Source: Treponema sp. UBA7590
GTDB taxonomy: Bacteria > Spirochaetota > Spirochaetia > Treponematales > Treponemataceae
DNA: 30,339 nucleotides
Direction: 5' to 3'
Assembly: GCA_002478955.1 (NCBI GenBank)
Contig: DLKK01000101.1
Coordinates: forward strand, 5,209 to 35,547
Shown: positions 14,921-24,123 of the stretch, piece after piece
How positions within the stretch are numbered: the first letter of the stretch is position 1
Layout of the letters: each line of letters starts with the position of its first letter
Made by a program: the position numbers and the translations under genes
Notes under the pieces: generated by a model
What the model was told of the DNA's origin: nothing
Databases searched by the model: none
Seen by the model: the letters and a program-made list of their open reading frames with translations, nothing else

Positions 14921-15023
14921 ACAAAAAGAATTAAAGAACTCTTATCTTTATTGAAAAAATCGTAAATCTGTTACAAAATAAAAAAGGATTTTGTTCAAAA
15001 TCAAAAAAAGGAGTTCCCAGCTG

Positions 15024-16103
15024 ATGAAGATTATACATTGCGCGGACATTCATGCGGATTCCAGAATGGGAACGCATTTTTCCAAGGAGCAGGCGGAGCT
15101 TCGGCGGAATGAGATTGTTGATTCTTTTGCAAGAATGGTGGCTTTTGCAAAGAAAAATGGCGTAAAGGCGGTTATTATTGCCGGTGACTTGTTTGATACA
15201 AAAGAAAACCAGCAGAAAAAAATAAAACAGCGGATTGGTTATATAATCGAGCAAAATCCTGAGATTAGTTTTTTATATCTTCGCGGAAACCATGACGAGG
15301 ACGTTGATTTTTTTGAGGAAAAGTCAATTCCGAACCTAAAGCGTTTTTCAAAATCAAAGTGGACAAAATATTCCTGCGAGAATATTGATATTTATGGGCG
15401 CGAATTTTCTTCTTCAATTCCTGTGGCGTCCTACAGCGAGCTGAATCCCGACCCGGCGCGCGTGAACATTGTTGTTCTTCACGGTCAAATTACTGAATAC
15501 AAGACAAAAGATGGTGCTCCGGCAATTTCTTTGCCAAAACTGACGAATAAAAACATTGACTACATTGCGTTGGGGCACATCCATGATTTTAAAATCGAAA
15601 AACTTGATGGGCGCTGCTCGTGGTGCTATTCGGGTTGCCTTGAAGGGCGCGGTTTTGACGAATGTGGAAAAAAAGGTTTTGTACTTTTAAATATTGAAAA
15701 TAATAAAGTTGAGGCGGAATTTGTTCCTTTTTCAAGCCGTGTCATTCACGAAATTCCTGTAAAACTTTATGGTGCGCTGGATTTTTCAGAAATCATGAAA
15801 AAAATAACAGATTCGCTAGCAGGAATTCCTTCTAAGGATATTGTTCAGATTGATTTGACAGGCGAACTTTCAGAAGAAACGGAAATTGAACCGGACTCTT
15901 ACCAGTCAGCACTAGCTTCGGATTATTTTTACATCCGTGTAAAAGACAAGACTGAAACAAAAATTGACTACACAAAGTATGAAAAGGATATTTCCCTAAA
16001 AGGAGAATTTATCCGTCTTGTAAAAAATCAGCAGAATCTTTCTGAAGAGCAAAAAATCAAAATAATTATGACCGGCATAAAAGCGTTGGCGGGGAGATTA
16101 TAG
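15024..16103 (+). CDS. SbcD/Mre11-family DNA nuclease, YhaO-like
   Basis: A 359-aa metallophosphoesterase predicted to trim DNA ends as the nuclease subunit of a Mre11-Rad50-like complex. The dinuclear-metal motifs are complete: D8-x-H10 in CADIHAD, GDLFD (D55), GNHDE (N89, H90), H153 in VLHGQ and GHIH (residues 184-187). The C-terminal third is the capping/ATPase-contact region and is poorly conserved. I chose ATG 15024, with GGAG 10 nt upstream; a TTG at 14991 would add 11 residues without support. The partner ATPase starts 2 nt after the stop, a very tight operon. The pairing with a short, YhaN-like partner suggests the Bacillus YhaO/YhaN pair more than classic SbcCD. No nuclease residue is missing. 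Confidence 0.85.
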   Translation: MKIIHCADIHADSRMGTHFSKEQAELRRNEIVDSFARMVAFAKKNGVKAVIIAGDLFDTKENQQKKIKQRIGYIIEQNPEISFLYLRGNHDEDVDFFEEKSIPNLKRFSKSKWTKYSCENIDIYGREFSSSIPVASYSELNPDPARVNIVVLHGQITEYKTKDGAPAISLPKLTNKNIDYIALGHIHDFKIEKLDGRCSWCYSGCLEGRGFDECGKKGFVLLNIENNKVEAEFVPFSSRVIHEIPVKLYGALDFSEIMKKITDSLAGIPSKDIVQIDLTGELSEETEIEPDSYQSALASDYFYIRVKDKTETKIDYTKYEKDISLKGEFIRLVKNQQNLSEEQKIKIIMTGIKALAGRL

Positions 16104-16105
16104 TA

Positions 16106-18718
16106 ATGGAAATCGTAAAAATTCACATAAATAATTTTGGAAAATTCCACAATGTTGATATAGATTTGAAAAAAGGCGTAAATTCTTTTGTCTATGAAAA
16201 CGGCTGGGGAAAAACGACTCTTTCAGTTTTTATAAAAGCAATGTTTTACGGAATGGAATATACCAGCTCAAAAGACGTTGAAAAAAACGAAAAACTTAAA
16301 TATTTTCCGTGGCAGGGCGGCATTTACGGCGGAAGTATGATTTTTAGCCACAACGGTAAGGAATATCTTTTGAGCAGAACTTTTGGACTCAAAAAAAATG
16401 AGGACACATTTGAACTGCGCGATTTAAAGACGAATAAACCTTCCTCTGATTTTACGGAAGATTTGGGAACAGAAATTTTTGGAATCAACCGGGATTCTTA
16501 TGCGAGAAGCGTTTTTGTAACGTTGAAAGATTCTCCTGTCGGCTCGGCAGACATTACCGCAAAGCTTAACAATCTTGTTGAAAGCGGTGATATTTCAAAT
16601 TTTGAGGAAGCGGCTGAAACTCTTGAAAAAAAAGCTAAGGAGCTGCAGGGAAGAAACAAGGGCACGGGCGAAATCCCGGCTATACAGCAGAAAATTGACA
16701 AAGATAGATACTATATAGAAGAAATTGATTCAAAATTAAAAGAAAACGCAGCTTATGAAAAAAAAGTCTCTGAGATTCAAAAAGAAATTCTGGAGCTGAA
16801 AAAACAGCAAGAATCTGTTGCATCTCAAATTTCTGTCTGCGCAAAATTTGAAGGCAAAACAAGATATGAGCAGCTGAAAAATGACCTAAAAAAATCAGAA
16901 GATGAAAAAAAATCACTTTGCGAATTTTTTAACGGGCAAATTCCAACTGAAGAAACTGTAAGAAAAATCGATTCAATTTCCAACAACTTTACAACAGTCG
17001 AATCAAACATCAAGAACCAATCGGCAACTCAAAGTGAAAAAGATTCTTATGTGGACTTGAAAAATTATTTTGCCGGCGATATTCCTTCAAAATCTCAGAT
17101 TGAGGAATGTCTAAAAACTGACAATGAATATAAAAATTTCAAGCAGTCGGAAAACTCAAAAAAGCTTACGGAACAGGAAGCTGCGGAACTTAATTCATTG
17201 AAGAAAAAATACGGAAATTCTGACGTTTCAGAGGAAAAAATCAATTCCTGCATTTCTGATATTTCAAAAGTGCAGGAAGAAAAAAATAAAATCAACGAGC
17301 TTAAAAATGAACTTTTTGTGGACGAAAACAACTTGAACTCACTTTTGCAGCAAAAACAGAAAGCGCCAAAAAGAATTGTGTTTATTGTGCTTGGAATTTT
17401 GGGCGCGGCGGCTGGAATTTTTGGCTTCGTCTTGAACAATATGATTCTTGGGCTTGCCGGACTTGCAGTTTTTATGCTTTTTATGATTCTGGCGATTGCC
17501 ACAAAAGAAAAAAAACAGAATTTTTCAGAATTTGAGCAGAAAATTTCTAATCTTAAAAAAGAAATTGCGGAAAAGCAGAGCCACGCGGAAAATCTGGAAG
17601 CCGCCTACAAGAATTTCATCAGAAAATATTCCTCAGAGGAAAAATCTGAGATTGGCGCGCTTACAAAAATCAGCACGGAGTTCAGCGATTATTCACGGCT
17701 TCTGCAAAAAGAAAATGAATACAAAAATTGGCTGAACACGCAAAAAATCACACCGGAAGAATACGAAAACAAAATCAAAGCTTTTACAAAACGCTACTGC
17801 AAAATGGAAAATATTTCTTCTGTGCCTGCAGACATCCAGATTTTGAATGAAAAACTTGCAAAACTTGATTCCCTTAAGAAAAAGATTGACGCGGATTCTG
17901 AAAATCTAAGAATTCAGCAGGAAGAAAAAGCCAAACTTGACACGATTTTTGCCCAGTACAGGACTGAAAAAACTTTGAGCTATGCAAATCAGGCTCTGCA
18001 GATTCACAATAAACTTACGGAAATCAAAAACATTGAAAACCAAATTCTTTCTGAAAAAAAGAAAATTGAACTTTTTGAAGCCGATCCAAACAACAATATT
18101 GAGTCTTTTGAAAACCTTAAAAAGCCGGAAAAATCGGTTGATGTTCTGCAAGATGAATTGTCGGACATCGGGGAAAAAATTTCTTCCAAAAACAAGTCTC
18201 TTTCCGACTGTCAAAAAATAATCAGCGACAATCTTGCCGTTACAGAAAAAAAAGTTGACATCGAGACAGAAATCGAGCAGCTTTCAATTGAAAAGCGCGA
18301 GAAATCCGACGAATACGAGATTTTTTCAAAGACCCTGGTGCTGCTTCAGAAAGCCAAGGAAAATCTTGACTCAAATTACAGCGATCCGATGAAGAAAGGG
18401 TTTGAAAAATATGTAAAAATGCTCGGCTCTTCCGTAAACTTGATTATAAACACTGATTTGGAGGTTTCGGTTGATGACAACGGCAAGACGCACAAAAGCA
18501 ATTTTCTTAGCGACGGCTATAAGGACATGGTGAACTTTTGTTCGCGGATGGCTCTTGTGGATTCGCTCTTTAAAAATATCAGACCGCCAATCATTTTGGA
18601 TGATCCGTTTGTAAATCTTGATGACGAAAAAATCCCAAATGCGCTGCAGCTTGTAAAAGAAATTTCAAAGGAAAACCAGGTGATTTATTTTGCATGCCAT
18701 AAAAGCAGGGCAGTGTAA
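16106..18718 (+). CDS. YhaN/SbcC-like SMC-type ATPase with membrane segment
   Basis: An 870-aa coiled-coil ATPase, the likely partner of the SbcD-like nuclease. The N-terminal lobe has IHINNFGKFHNVDIDL and a P-loop ENGWGKTT (31-38); long coiled coils rich in Lys and Glu flank a hydrophobic pair of helices near residues 422-467 (RIVFIVLGILGAAAGIFGFV and MILGLAGLAVFMLFMILAIA), and the C-terminal lobe has FLSDGYKDMVNFCSRMALVD (signature) and IILDDPFVNLDD (Walker B and D-loop). Membrane helices in the coiled-coil apex occur in YhaN but not in SbcC. The P-loop lacks the usual first Gly (consensus GxxxxGK[ST]). ATG 16106 follows the nuclease stop by 2 nt, so translation is coupled. Confidence 0.8.
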   Translation: MEIVKIHINNFGKFHNVDIDLKKGVNSFVYENGWGKTTLSVFIKAMFYGMEYTSSKDVEKNEKLKYFPWQGGIYGGSMIFSHNGKEYLLSRTFGLKKNEDTFELRDLKTNKPSSDFTEDLGTEIFGINRDSYARSVFVTLKDSPVGSADITAKLNNLVESGDISNFEEAAETLEKKAKELQGRNKGTGEIPAIQQKIDKDRYYIEEIDSKLKENAAYEKKVSEIQKEILELKKQQESVASQISVCAKFEGKTRYEQLKNDLKKSEDEKKSLCEFFNGQIPTEETVRKIDSISNNFTTVESNIKNQSATQSEKDSYVDLKNYFAGDIPSKSQIEECLKTDNEYKNFKQSENSKKLTEQEAAELNSLKKKYGNSDVSEEKINSCISDISKVQEEKNKINELKNELFVDENNLNSLLQQKQKAPKRIVFIVLGILGAAAGIFGFVLNNMILGLAGLAVFMLFMILAIATKEKKQNFSEFEQKISNLKKEIAEKQSHAENLEAAYKNFIRKYSSEEKSEIGALTKISTEFSDYSRLLQKENEYKNWLNTQKITPEEYENKIKAFTKRYCKMENISSVPADIQILNEKLAKLDSLKKKIDADSENLRIQQEEKAKLDTIFAQYRTEKTLSYANQALQIHNKLTEIKNIENQILSEKKKIELFEADPNNNIESFENLKKPEKSVDVLQDELSDIGEKISSKNKSLSDCQKIISDNLAVTEKKVDIETEIEQLSIEKREKSDEYEIFSKTLVLLQKAKENLDSNYSDPMKKGFEKYVKMLGSSVNLIINTDLEVSVDDNGKTHKSNFLSDGYKDMVNFCSRMALVDSLFKNIRPPIILDDPFVNLDDEKIPNALQLVKEISKENQVIYFACHKSRAV

Positions 18719-18764
18719 AAGTTTTTAGGTAATTTTGCTGGCTAAAAACTTGGTCTTTTCTCGT

Positions 18765-18793
18765 TCGACACTTTTTTTCTTTTCTGCTATGAT
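18765..18793 (+). promoter_or_regulatory. Putative promoter giving a leaderless MATE transcript
   Basis: TCGACA (18765-18770), a 17-nt spacer and TATGAT (18788-18793) are followed by exactly 6 nt and the ATG at 18800. There is no good Shine-Dalgarno sequence. Confidence 0.5.
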
Positions 18794-18799
18794 TTTGGT

Positions 18800-20182
18800 A
18801 TGAAAAGCGATTATCTTACTTCAAAGCCGGCGTTTTATGCGCTTTTTGTTTTTTCTCTTCCGATTATTATTGGCAATTTGTTTCAGCAGCTTTACACGAT
18901 GGTTGATTCGGCGGTCGTGGGGCGTTTTGTGGGCGAGCAGGCTCTGGCGGCGGTTGGGGCTTCGTATTCGCTTACGGTTGTTTTTATTTGCGTGGCGATT
19001 GGCGGCGGAGTTGGCTCTTCGGTGATTGTGAGCAAATATTTTGGCGCGCGCAATTTTTCTGCAATGAAGACGGCGGTCAGCACTGCGTTTTTGACATTTC
19101 TGGGAATCAGCGTTTTTCTTGGCGCGTTGGGAATTGTAATAAACCGGCCGCTTCTTGTTGCCCTGAAAACTCCTTCTGACGCTTTGGATATGGCGCTTGT
19201 ATATCTGCGCATTTATTTTCTAGGGCTGCCGTTTTTGTTCATGTACAACGTGATTTCTTCGATGTTCAATGCGCTTGGAAAGTCTAGGATTCCGCTTGTT
19301 TTTCTGATTTTTTCTTCTGTGCTGAATGTTGCGCTGGATTTTGTGTTTGTCGCGGTTTTTAAGACCGGCGTTGCTGGAGCTGCTTGGGCTACGCTGATTG
19401 CTCAGGGACTTTCGTGCGTTTTGTCGTTTGCGGTTTTTATGAATACGCTCGGAAGATTCAAGGATTCGGATGATGGCGTTGCGGCGGATGAAAATTCTGT
19501 TTGCTGCGGAAATTCTTTTAGCAGAAATTTCAGATTTTTTGACGGCCGAGAGCTTGCTTCAATGGCGAAAATTGCAATTCCTTCTATATTGCAGCAGTCC
19601 ACCGTTTCTATTGGAATGATGCTGGTTCAGTCCGTAGTGAACAGTTTTGGCTCGGAAGCTCTTGCCGGATATTCTGCGTTCAGCCGGATTGCATCGATTG
19701 CGATTGTACCAATGGCGGCGCTCAACAACTCAATGTCCTCATACACTGCGCAAAACATCGGCGCGGGAAAACCGGAACGCGTTGTAAAAGGCTACCACGC
19801 GGCAAATCTTATGGTCGCGTTTTTTGCGGTTGCACTTTGCGTGTGCATTGAGATTTTTTACCGTCCGCTTATTTCTCTTTTTATCGGAACAGGCGGAAGC
19901 GAGACCGCCTTGCGGACAGGGCAAGCTGCTCTTCGTTTTGAAGGATTTTTTTACTGCTGGATAGGATTCAAGATGGCCTGCGACGGACTTTTGCGCGGTG
20001 CTAGCGATATGAAAGTTTTTACGCTTGCGAATTTAATCAATCTTTCAATCCGTGTTGTTGTTTCAATTGTCTGCGCTCCCCGGTTTGGAATTGAATGGGT
20101 CTGGTATTCTGTTCCGATGGGCTGGTTCATGAACTTTGTAATTTCGTTCGCGGAATACAAAACGGGAAAGTGGAAGCGATAG
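18800..20182 (+). CDS. MATE-family multidrug and toxin efflux transporter
   Basis: A 460-aa inner-membrane protein with about twelve hydrophobic helices, predicted to export cationic drugs or metabolites by Na+ or H+ antiport. The N-terminal signature is clear: LPIIIGNLFQQLYTMVDSAV, followed by GRFVGEQALAAVGASY. The second half repeats the fold (IPSILQQSTVSIGMMLVQSV, GYSAFSRIASIAIVPMAALN, QNIGAGKPERV). The C-terminus WKR is charged and short. Length is normal. A probable leaderless promoter lies directly upstream. The composition is richer in GC than the following genes, so it looks like core chromosome. The substrate cannot be deduced. Confidence 0.9.
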   Translation: MKSDYLTSKPAFYALFVFSLPIIIGNLFQQLYTMVDSAVVGRFVGEQALAAVGASYSLTVVFICVAIGGGVGSSVIVSKYFGARNFSAMKTAVSTAFLTFLGISVFLGALGIVINRPLLVALKTPSDALDMALVYLRIYFLGLPFLFMYNVISSMFNALGKSRIPLVFLIFSSVLNVALDFVFVAVFKTGVAGAAWATLIAQGLSCVLSFAVFMNTLGRFKDSDDGVAADENSVCCGNSFSRNFRFFDGRELASMAKIAIPSILQQSTVSIGMMLVQSVVNSFGSEALAGYSAFSRIASIAIVPMAALNNSMSSYTAQNIGAGKPERVVKGYHAANLMVAFFAVALCVCIEIFYRPLISLFIGTGGSETALRTGQAALRFEGFFYCWIGFKMACDGLLRGASDMKVFTLANLINLSIRVVVSIVCAPRFGIEWVWYSVPMGWFMNFVISFAEYKTGKWKR

Positions 20183-20248
20183 GTAGAAACTCAAGAAAGT
20201 ATTTAGTATTATGTATGTGTAATATAAAAAATAAAATTGGAGAAGAAT

Positions 20249-21148
20249 ATGAAAAAACTTTTTATAAGTGTTTTTGCTTTTTTTGTTATCAGCTCGGTGT
20301 TTTCCGATGAATTTAAGATAACTCGAGAAATTCCTGAAAATTTTACGGGAACTTATGTTTCTGTTTTATTTGATAATATTTTGAAGAACACTCATTCTTA
20401 TGAAGAAGCTATGTCAAAAAGTCACAGTGCCGGAAATTATGACATTCTTATGTTGAACAATGAAATATGTTATTCAGATTTGTGGTTTCATGATGGTTAT
20501 GCAATTGATGCAAAAGAAATTGATAAATGGAATTTTTTCAAAAAAGATAATGATTATTTTCTTACCGATGAAAAAGGCTCTGATTATATAAAGATTGGGA
20601 ACGAGTCAGACCATAAAGGTTATGAGGCTTTTAATAGATACGTTCTCCCAGTAATCTTTGAGGATGTTTTGCAAAACTCAGAGATAAAAATACAAAATGA
20701 CAGAATAACAATTTATGATAAAGAATTCCGCTGGTTTAAGGATTCTAGTTATTGTCATGGCACAAACTGTTCTATCTGGCTGTATGGCGACATGGGACTT
20801 TGTGTCCTAAAAATTGAAGGTATTGCCGCGCGAATCTACAAAGAAAAACCAACAGAATACAGAATGTGGTATGAAGATTCTGATGATTTGTTGCTTGAAA
20901 TTCCTCTTTTTTACTGGAATGATAAAAACTATCCAAATATTAATGTTTCAAATTTGAATAAAAAAGACCTTAGGCTTATTAGAAATCTTGTTTTTGCAAA
21001 ACACGGTTATGCCTTTAAGTCTGATGACTTAAGAAATATATTTAAAGATTTCAATTGGTACAAAATTAATCCAAACTTTAAGAATTCTGATTTGTCGGCA
21101 GAAGAGATAAATTTGGTAGATAAAATTCTAGTTTTAGAACAGAAATGA
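20249..21148 (+). CDS. Secreted protein with C-terminal YARHG domain
   Basis: A 299-aa exported protein. Residues 1-19 are a Sec signal peptide (MKKLFISVFAFFVISSVFSD, cleavage after SVFS). The last 65 residues match the YARHG domain: DLRLIRNLVFAKHGYAFKSD then FNWYKINPNF, an extracellular module common in spirochaetes and other bacteria, probably carbohydrate- or peptidoglycan-related, but not proven. The middle has no recognised domain; WFHDGYAIDAKEIDKW and the cysteines in SYCHGTNCS may form a small beta domain. I chose ATG 20249, with GGAGAAG upstream; a TTG at 20237 would put charged residues before the signal. It is a single gene, well separated on both sides. Confidence 0.75.
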   Translation: MKKLFISVFAFFVISSVFSDEFKITREIPENFTGTYVSVLFDNILKNTHSYEEAMSKSHSAGNYDILMLNNEICYSDLWFHDGYAIDAKEIDKWNFFKKDNDYFLTDEKGSDYIKIGNESDHKGYEAFNRYVLPVIFEDVLQNSEIKIQNDRITIYDKEFRWFKDSSYCHGTNCSIWLYGDMGLCVLKIEGIAARIYKEKPTEYRMWYEDSDDLLLEIPLFYWNDKNYPNINVSNLNKKDLRLIRNLVFAKHGYAFKSDDLRNIFKDFNWYKINPNFKNSDLSAEEINLVDKILVLEQK

Positions 21149-21332
21149 TTTCTCTTATTGAAAAGAAAATCGTTTGAAAGGAAAGTAGGTCATCGCCCAC
21201 AGAATTTTCACAAATTGTAAATTCGCTTACGCTTTTTGTTTATTCTTTTAACTCTATCAGCAAATGAAAGACTAGGGAATGTATATTTTTATAAATACAA
21301 CAGTTCAACCTTTAAAATTTTAAGAGGTGTTT

Positions 21333-22019
21333 ATGATTTACATTTTAAAAGAGTTTTTTCAAAGAATAGCGAGCAATATTTCTTATTTCTTTACGGATAC
21401 GTTTTTTCCTTTGGTTAAAATTATTTTGCTTTATCCTTTTGCAAAAATGGGAATTGTTTCTGCACAACTTGATATTGCCCAAATTTATCTAGAAAATTTT
21501 TTTTGTAGAACTATGAAAATTCCCAAAAAATGGCTAAAAAAAGGAATTAAGAAAAAAAATCCGCGTGCGTATGTTATTATGGGAAGATTTCGTTACTGTC
21601 AAGGTAGCGGTTATTATGTTGATGTTGATAAAAACTATGCTGTTCTTAATGACAAACTTGTTTTCAATAAAGCATTAAACTGGTTTAAAAGAGCCGCCGC
21701 TCAAAATTACGCAATCGCTCAGTATTGGATTTATCAAATTCATTTTTACAAAGAATATTGCGGTTGGAAAACTGACGGAACAAAGGAACTTGAATTATCG
21801 GCAAAAAACGGCTGTCCAAATGCTCAATTCTATTATGCCAAAAAATTCTTGGAATCTGACAATGTTGAAAAAGGTGCTTATTGGATGAAAAAAGCCGCAA
21901 GTCAGCCTAAAAGAGAGTGGGAAAAATGCGAAAGCAATCCACAGTTTTACTACAAGGCAAAAAAATGGATAAAAAATAATAAAGATATTTCTCAAGCTCA
22001 CCGGGACTTTTATAATTAG
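21333..22019 (+). CDS. Sel1-like repeat protein
   Basis: A 228-aa helical repeat protein. Sel1/TPR-like units are visible as ALNWFKRAAAQNYAIAQYWI (about residues 110-130) and GAYWMKKAASQ (about 177-187), with PNAQFYYAKKFLES between them; KKWLKKGIKKKNPRAYVIMG near residue 66 is another. Such repeats mediate protein-protein contact. The first 40 residues are hydrophobic (FFTDTFFPLVKIILLYPFAK), so the protein may be membrane-attached. I chose ATG 21333 with AGAGGT upstream; a GTG at 21327 sits within that site. The next gene starts 7 nt downstream, so the two form an operon. Partners are unknown. Confidence 0.65.
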   Translation: MIYILKEFFQRIASNISYFFTDTFFPLVKIILLYPFAKMGIVSAQLDIAQIYLENFFCRTMKIPKKWLKKGIKKKNPRAYVIMGRFRYCQGSGYYVDVDKNYAVLNDKLVFNKALNWFKRAAAQNYAIAQYWIYQIHFYKEYCGWKTDGTKELELSAKNGCPNAQFYYAKKFLESDNVEKGAYWMKKAASQPKREWEKCESNPQFYYKAKKWIKNNKDISQAHRDFYN

Positions 22020-22026
22020 GCAAAAC

Positions 22027-23094
22027 ATGGAAAACAACAAAACAATGAAGAATCTAAGCAGAATCAACGCTAGAATCTACGAGCTGATGTTTCTTCTTTA
22101 TGACCAGATGGCAGAAATAAAAGAACAGCTGGATTTATTGATAAAAAGCGGAAAAACTTACTACAAAGGATATAAAATAACTGGCGACATCGGATTTGGC
22201 GTTGACGAAGAAGACAACATTTCCGGAGTTGATGAGTATTTTGAAGCCGAATCAGAATGGAAACTCGTGTTTGAATATGGGAAAAAACTGCCGAACAAAC
22301 TAAAGGCTCTTGATTTGTGGAAAAACTACAGCAAGGATGAACTTTCAATTCCTATGGATTACATTTGCCGCGTAACTTACGGTTTCCTTCATCCTGAAAA
22401 GGAAGAAGATGAAAAGCCATATTGGGCGAACTACAAAATTCCTTATGAAATTTTTAAAAATGCAAAGCCAGAAGATTTTTATCACTGCATAAAAATCACT
22501 ATTGGAAAATTCAAGTTGCACAGAAAATTCACAGAAAAAGAGCGCAAAGACTTTAGGATGAACAAAGAATACTTTGAAAAAATGAAAAAACATCCGGAAA
22601 GACAAAATTTCTTCTGGTTTGAAAAACGAAAACTTCTGAAGCTTGCAAAAAAAATGCTTGAATACGAACTTAGCATAAATTTAACTTCTAAAAAAATCAA
22701 AAAAGACTTTGAGCAGCTTGTAAAAAACGGATATTCAATTTTTGACAAAAGTGAGATAGAAAAAACGCTCGACTGTAATTTTCATCATCCGTTTGGAATT
22801 GTTACAAAAGAAGATTCGTTGCTTGCTTACACTTTTCATAACCTTATGACAATGAATGGACTTTCAGCCGACAATGAGGAAAATTATTTAGACGGAGAAG
22901 TTCCGCAATGGGCAGATCCGCTATTTTTTCGAAAAGAGCCGTTCAACAAAATTCACTTGTGTTTTTCAATGCATGGACTTTACACTCACTGCGATTTAAC
23001 AAGAAAAGAAGTCCTAAAAATGAAGTTAAGAAACTTCAGCCCATATTTTGAAATCCGGATTGAAACAAATCTTGGTGAGGTGGGGAAGAATTGA
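22027..23094 (+). CDS. Hypothetical protein of unknown function
   Basis: A 355-aa soluble protein that I do not recognise. The N-terminal part is helical and charged (RINARIYELMFLLYDQMAEI), then a mixed region YYKGYKITGDIGFGVDEEDN, and a lysine-rich middle with KHPERQNFFWFEKRKLLKLA. The C-terminal part holds CNFHHPFGIVTKEDSLLAYT and HLCFSMHGLYTHCDL, where the histidines could bind metal or serve catalysis; this is a guess from pattern only. ATG 22027 has AGG 6 nt upstream. It follows the Sel1-like gene by 7 nt, so they are probably co-transcribed, and it ends 2 bp before the convergent WYL gene. Base composition is typical of the neighbouring genes. Confidence 0.65.
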   Translation: MENNKTMKNLSRINARIYELMFLLYDQMAEIKEQLDLLIKSGKTYYKGYKITGDIGFGVDEEDNISGVDEYFEAESEWKLVFEYGKKLPNKLKALDLWKNYSKDELSIPMDYICRVTYGFLHPEKEEDEKPYWANYKIPYEIFKNAKPEDFYHCIKITIGKFKLHRKFTEKERKDFRMNKEYFEKMKKHPERQNFFWFEKRKLLKLAKKMLEYELSINLTSKKIKKDFEQLVKNGYSIFDKSEIEKTLDCNFHHPFGIVTKEDSLLAYTFHNLMTMNGLSADNEENYLDGEVPQWADPLFFRKEPFNKIHLCFSMHGLYTHCDLTRKEVLKMKLRNFSPYFEIRIETNLGEVGKN

Positions 23095-23096
23095 GC

Positions 23097-24095
23097 CTAT
23101 TTTATTTCCGCCAAAGCCATCATTCCTTTGATGTGGGCTTTCCATTCGTTTACAAGCCATTCTGGTTCAAGCGGTTTTGCATAGCAACCTTGAGACAAAA
23201 TCCATTCTTCAATTTTAAGATATTGAGTTGAAGAAAATTCAATTGTTGTGCAATTTCTTGTTTCATCATCAGAAATTTTCTGGTCTTCTGCCCAGACAAA
23301 ATCTTTTAGCATTTGCCGGGCGTTCTCGTAAAATTCAATTTTGTAATGCTCAGATTCGTTATAAGAAAAAGAGCCGAATTTGCCGCCGCCGCAGTGTTTT
23401 TCAAACTCAAAATCTTTTGGAAGCGAAAAATTTTCTTCTGTTGCTTTTGGATTTTTTATTCTTGAAAGCGAAAAAAGCCTGTTTTCATTTCGCTCTTCTG
23501 AAAAACCGTACAAAAAATAGTTTCCGTTGTCCATTACAAGCTGGTACGGATGAACTTTTCTATGCGTGTTTTTTGGATTCCACAGGCCGATGTAGTCAAA
23601 TTCAATTTTTAAGTTATTCCGCAGGGAGTGCAAAATCGTTTTCCACACATTTTCTTCTATTATATTGATTGGCAGGGGATTTGGAGAAAGCGCAATTCTT
23701 TTTAAAAGCTCGTCATTTTCTTCATGGCCGGAGTTCGCTAGTAAGTTTATTGCGCTGCAAATTTCGCTGTACAAAGGGGAATCCTTAAAATGGGAAAGCA
23801 TAATTTTTGCCGCAAACAACGAAATCATCGCATCCGGCGAAATTGCGTTCAAGGGCATTTCAAAGTCCGAAGTATAAAAATAGCCGCGATGTTCGTAGTC
23901 GTATTCAATTGGAGCGCCAAAGCGGTCGCGCAAAAATTCAATATCGCGGCTGATTGTTGCAATTCCTTTTCCGCTATTAAATTCTTCTGCAAGCTGTTTT
24001 GTATTCGGGTAAGATCCGGATTTTATTTTTTTATGGATTCCCACCAGCCGTTCCAGCATCAAATGCGAAACGATATGTCTTTTTTCCTGTGCCAT
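23097..24095 (-). CDS. WYL-domain transcriptional regulator
   Basis: A 332-aa regulator. Residues 8-72 form a DeoR/HTH_11-type winged helix (RLVGIHKKIKSGSYPNTKQL, IATISRDIEFLRDRFGAPIE), followed by a linker. Residues about 155-245 form the WYL ligand-sensing domain, with IEFDYIGLW, HPYQLVMDNGNYFLYGFSEE and RLFSLSRIKN. The C-terminal WYL extension ends at residue 332 with the WILSQGCYAKPLEPEWLVNE segment. WYL regulators often control defence and DNA-repair genes by sensing nucleic acid. The target is not visible. It lies 28 bp after the AAA-ATPase gene, in the same direction. A TAAAAT hexamer ends 6 nt before the ATG and no Shine-Dalgarno sequence is seen, suggesting its own leaderless promoter. 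Confidence 0.85.
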   Translation of the reverse strand: MAQEKRHIVSHLMLERLVGIHKKIKSGSYPNTKQLAEEFNSGKGIATISRDIEFLRDRFGAPIEYDYEHRGYFYTSDFEMPLNAISPDAMISLFAAKIMLSHFKDSPLYSEICSAINLLANSGHEENDELLKRIALSPNPLPINIIEENVWKTILHSLRNNLKIEFDYIGLWNPKNTHRKVHPYQLVMDNGNYFLYGFSEERNENRLFSLSRIKNPKATEENFSLPKDFEFEKHCGGGKFGSFSYNESEHYKIEFYENARQMLKDFVWAEDQKISDDETRNCTTIEFSSTQYLKIEEWILSQGCYAKPLEPEWLVNEWKAHIKGMMALAEIK

Positions 24096-24101
24096 AAAAT
24101 T

Positions 24102-24107
24102 ATTTTA
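24102..24107 (-). promoter_or_regulatory. Putative -10 box, leaderless start of the WYL gene
   Basis: TAAAAT on the minus strand lies 6 nt before the ATG at 24095. No ribosome binding site or clear -35 was found, and the box lies within the gap after the ATPase stop. Confidence 0.3.
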
Positions 24108-24123
24108 ACACAAAAAGCGAAAA

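Noticed and set aside
14991..15023. TTG start for the SbcD-like gene
   Set aside because: ATG 15024 has GGAG and gives the family's normal N-terminus MKIIHCADIH.
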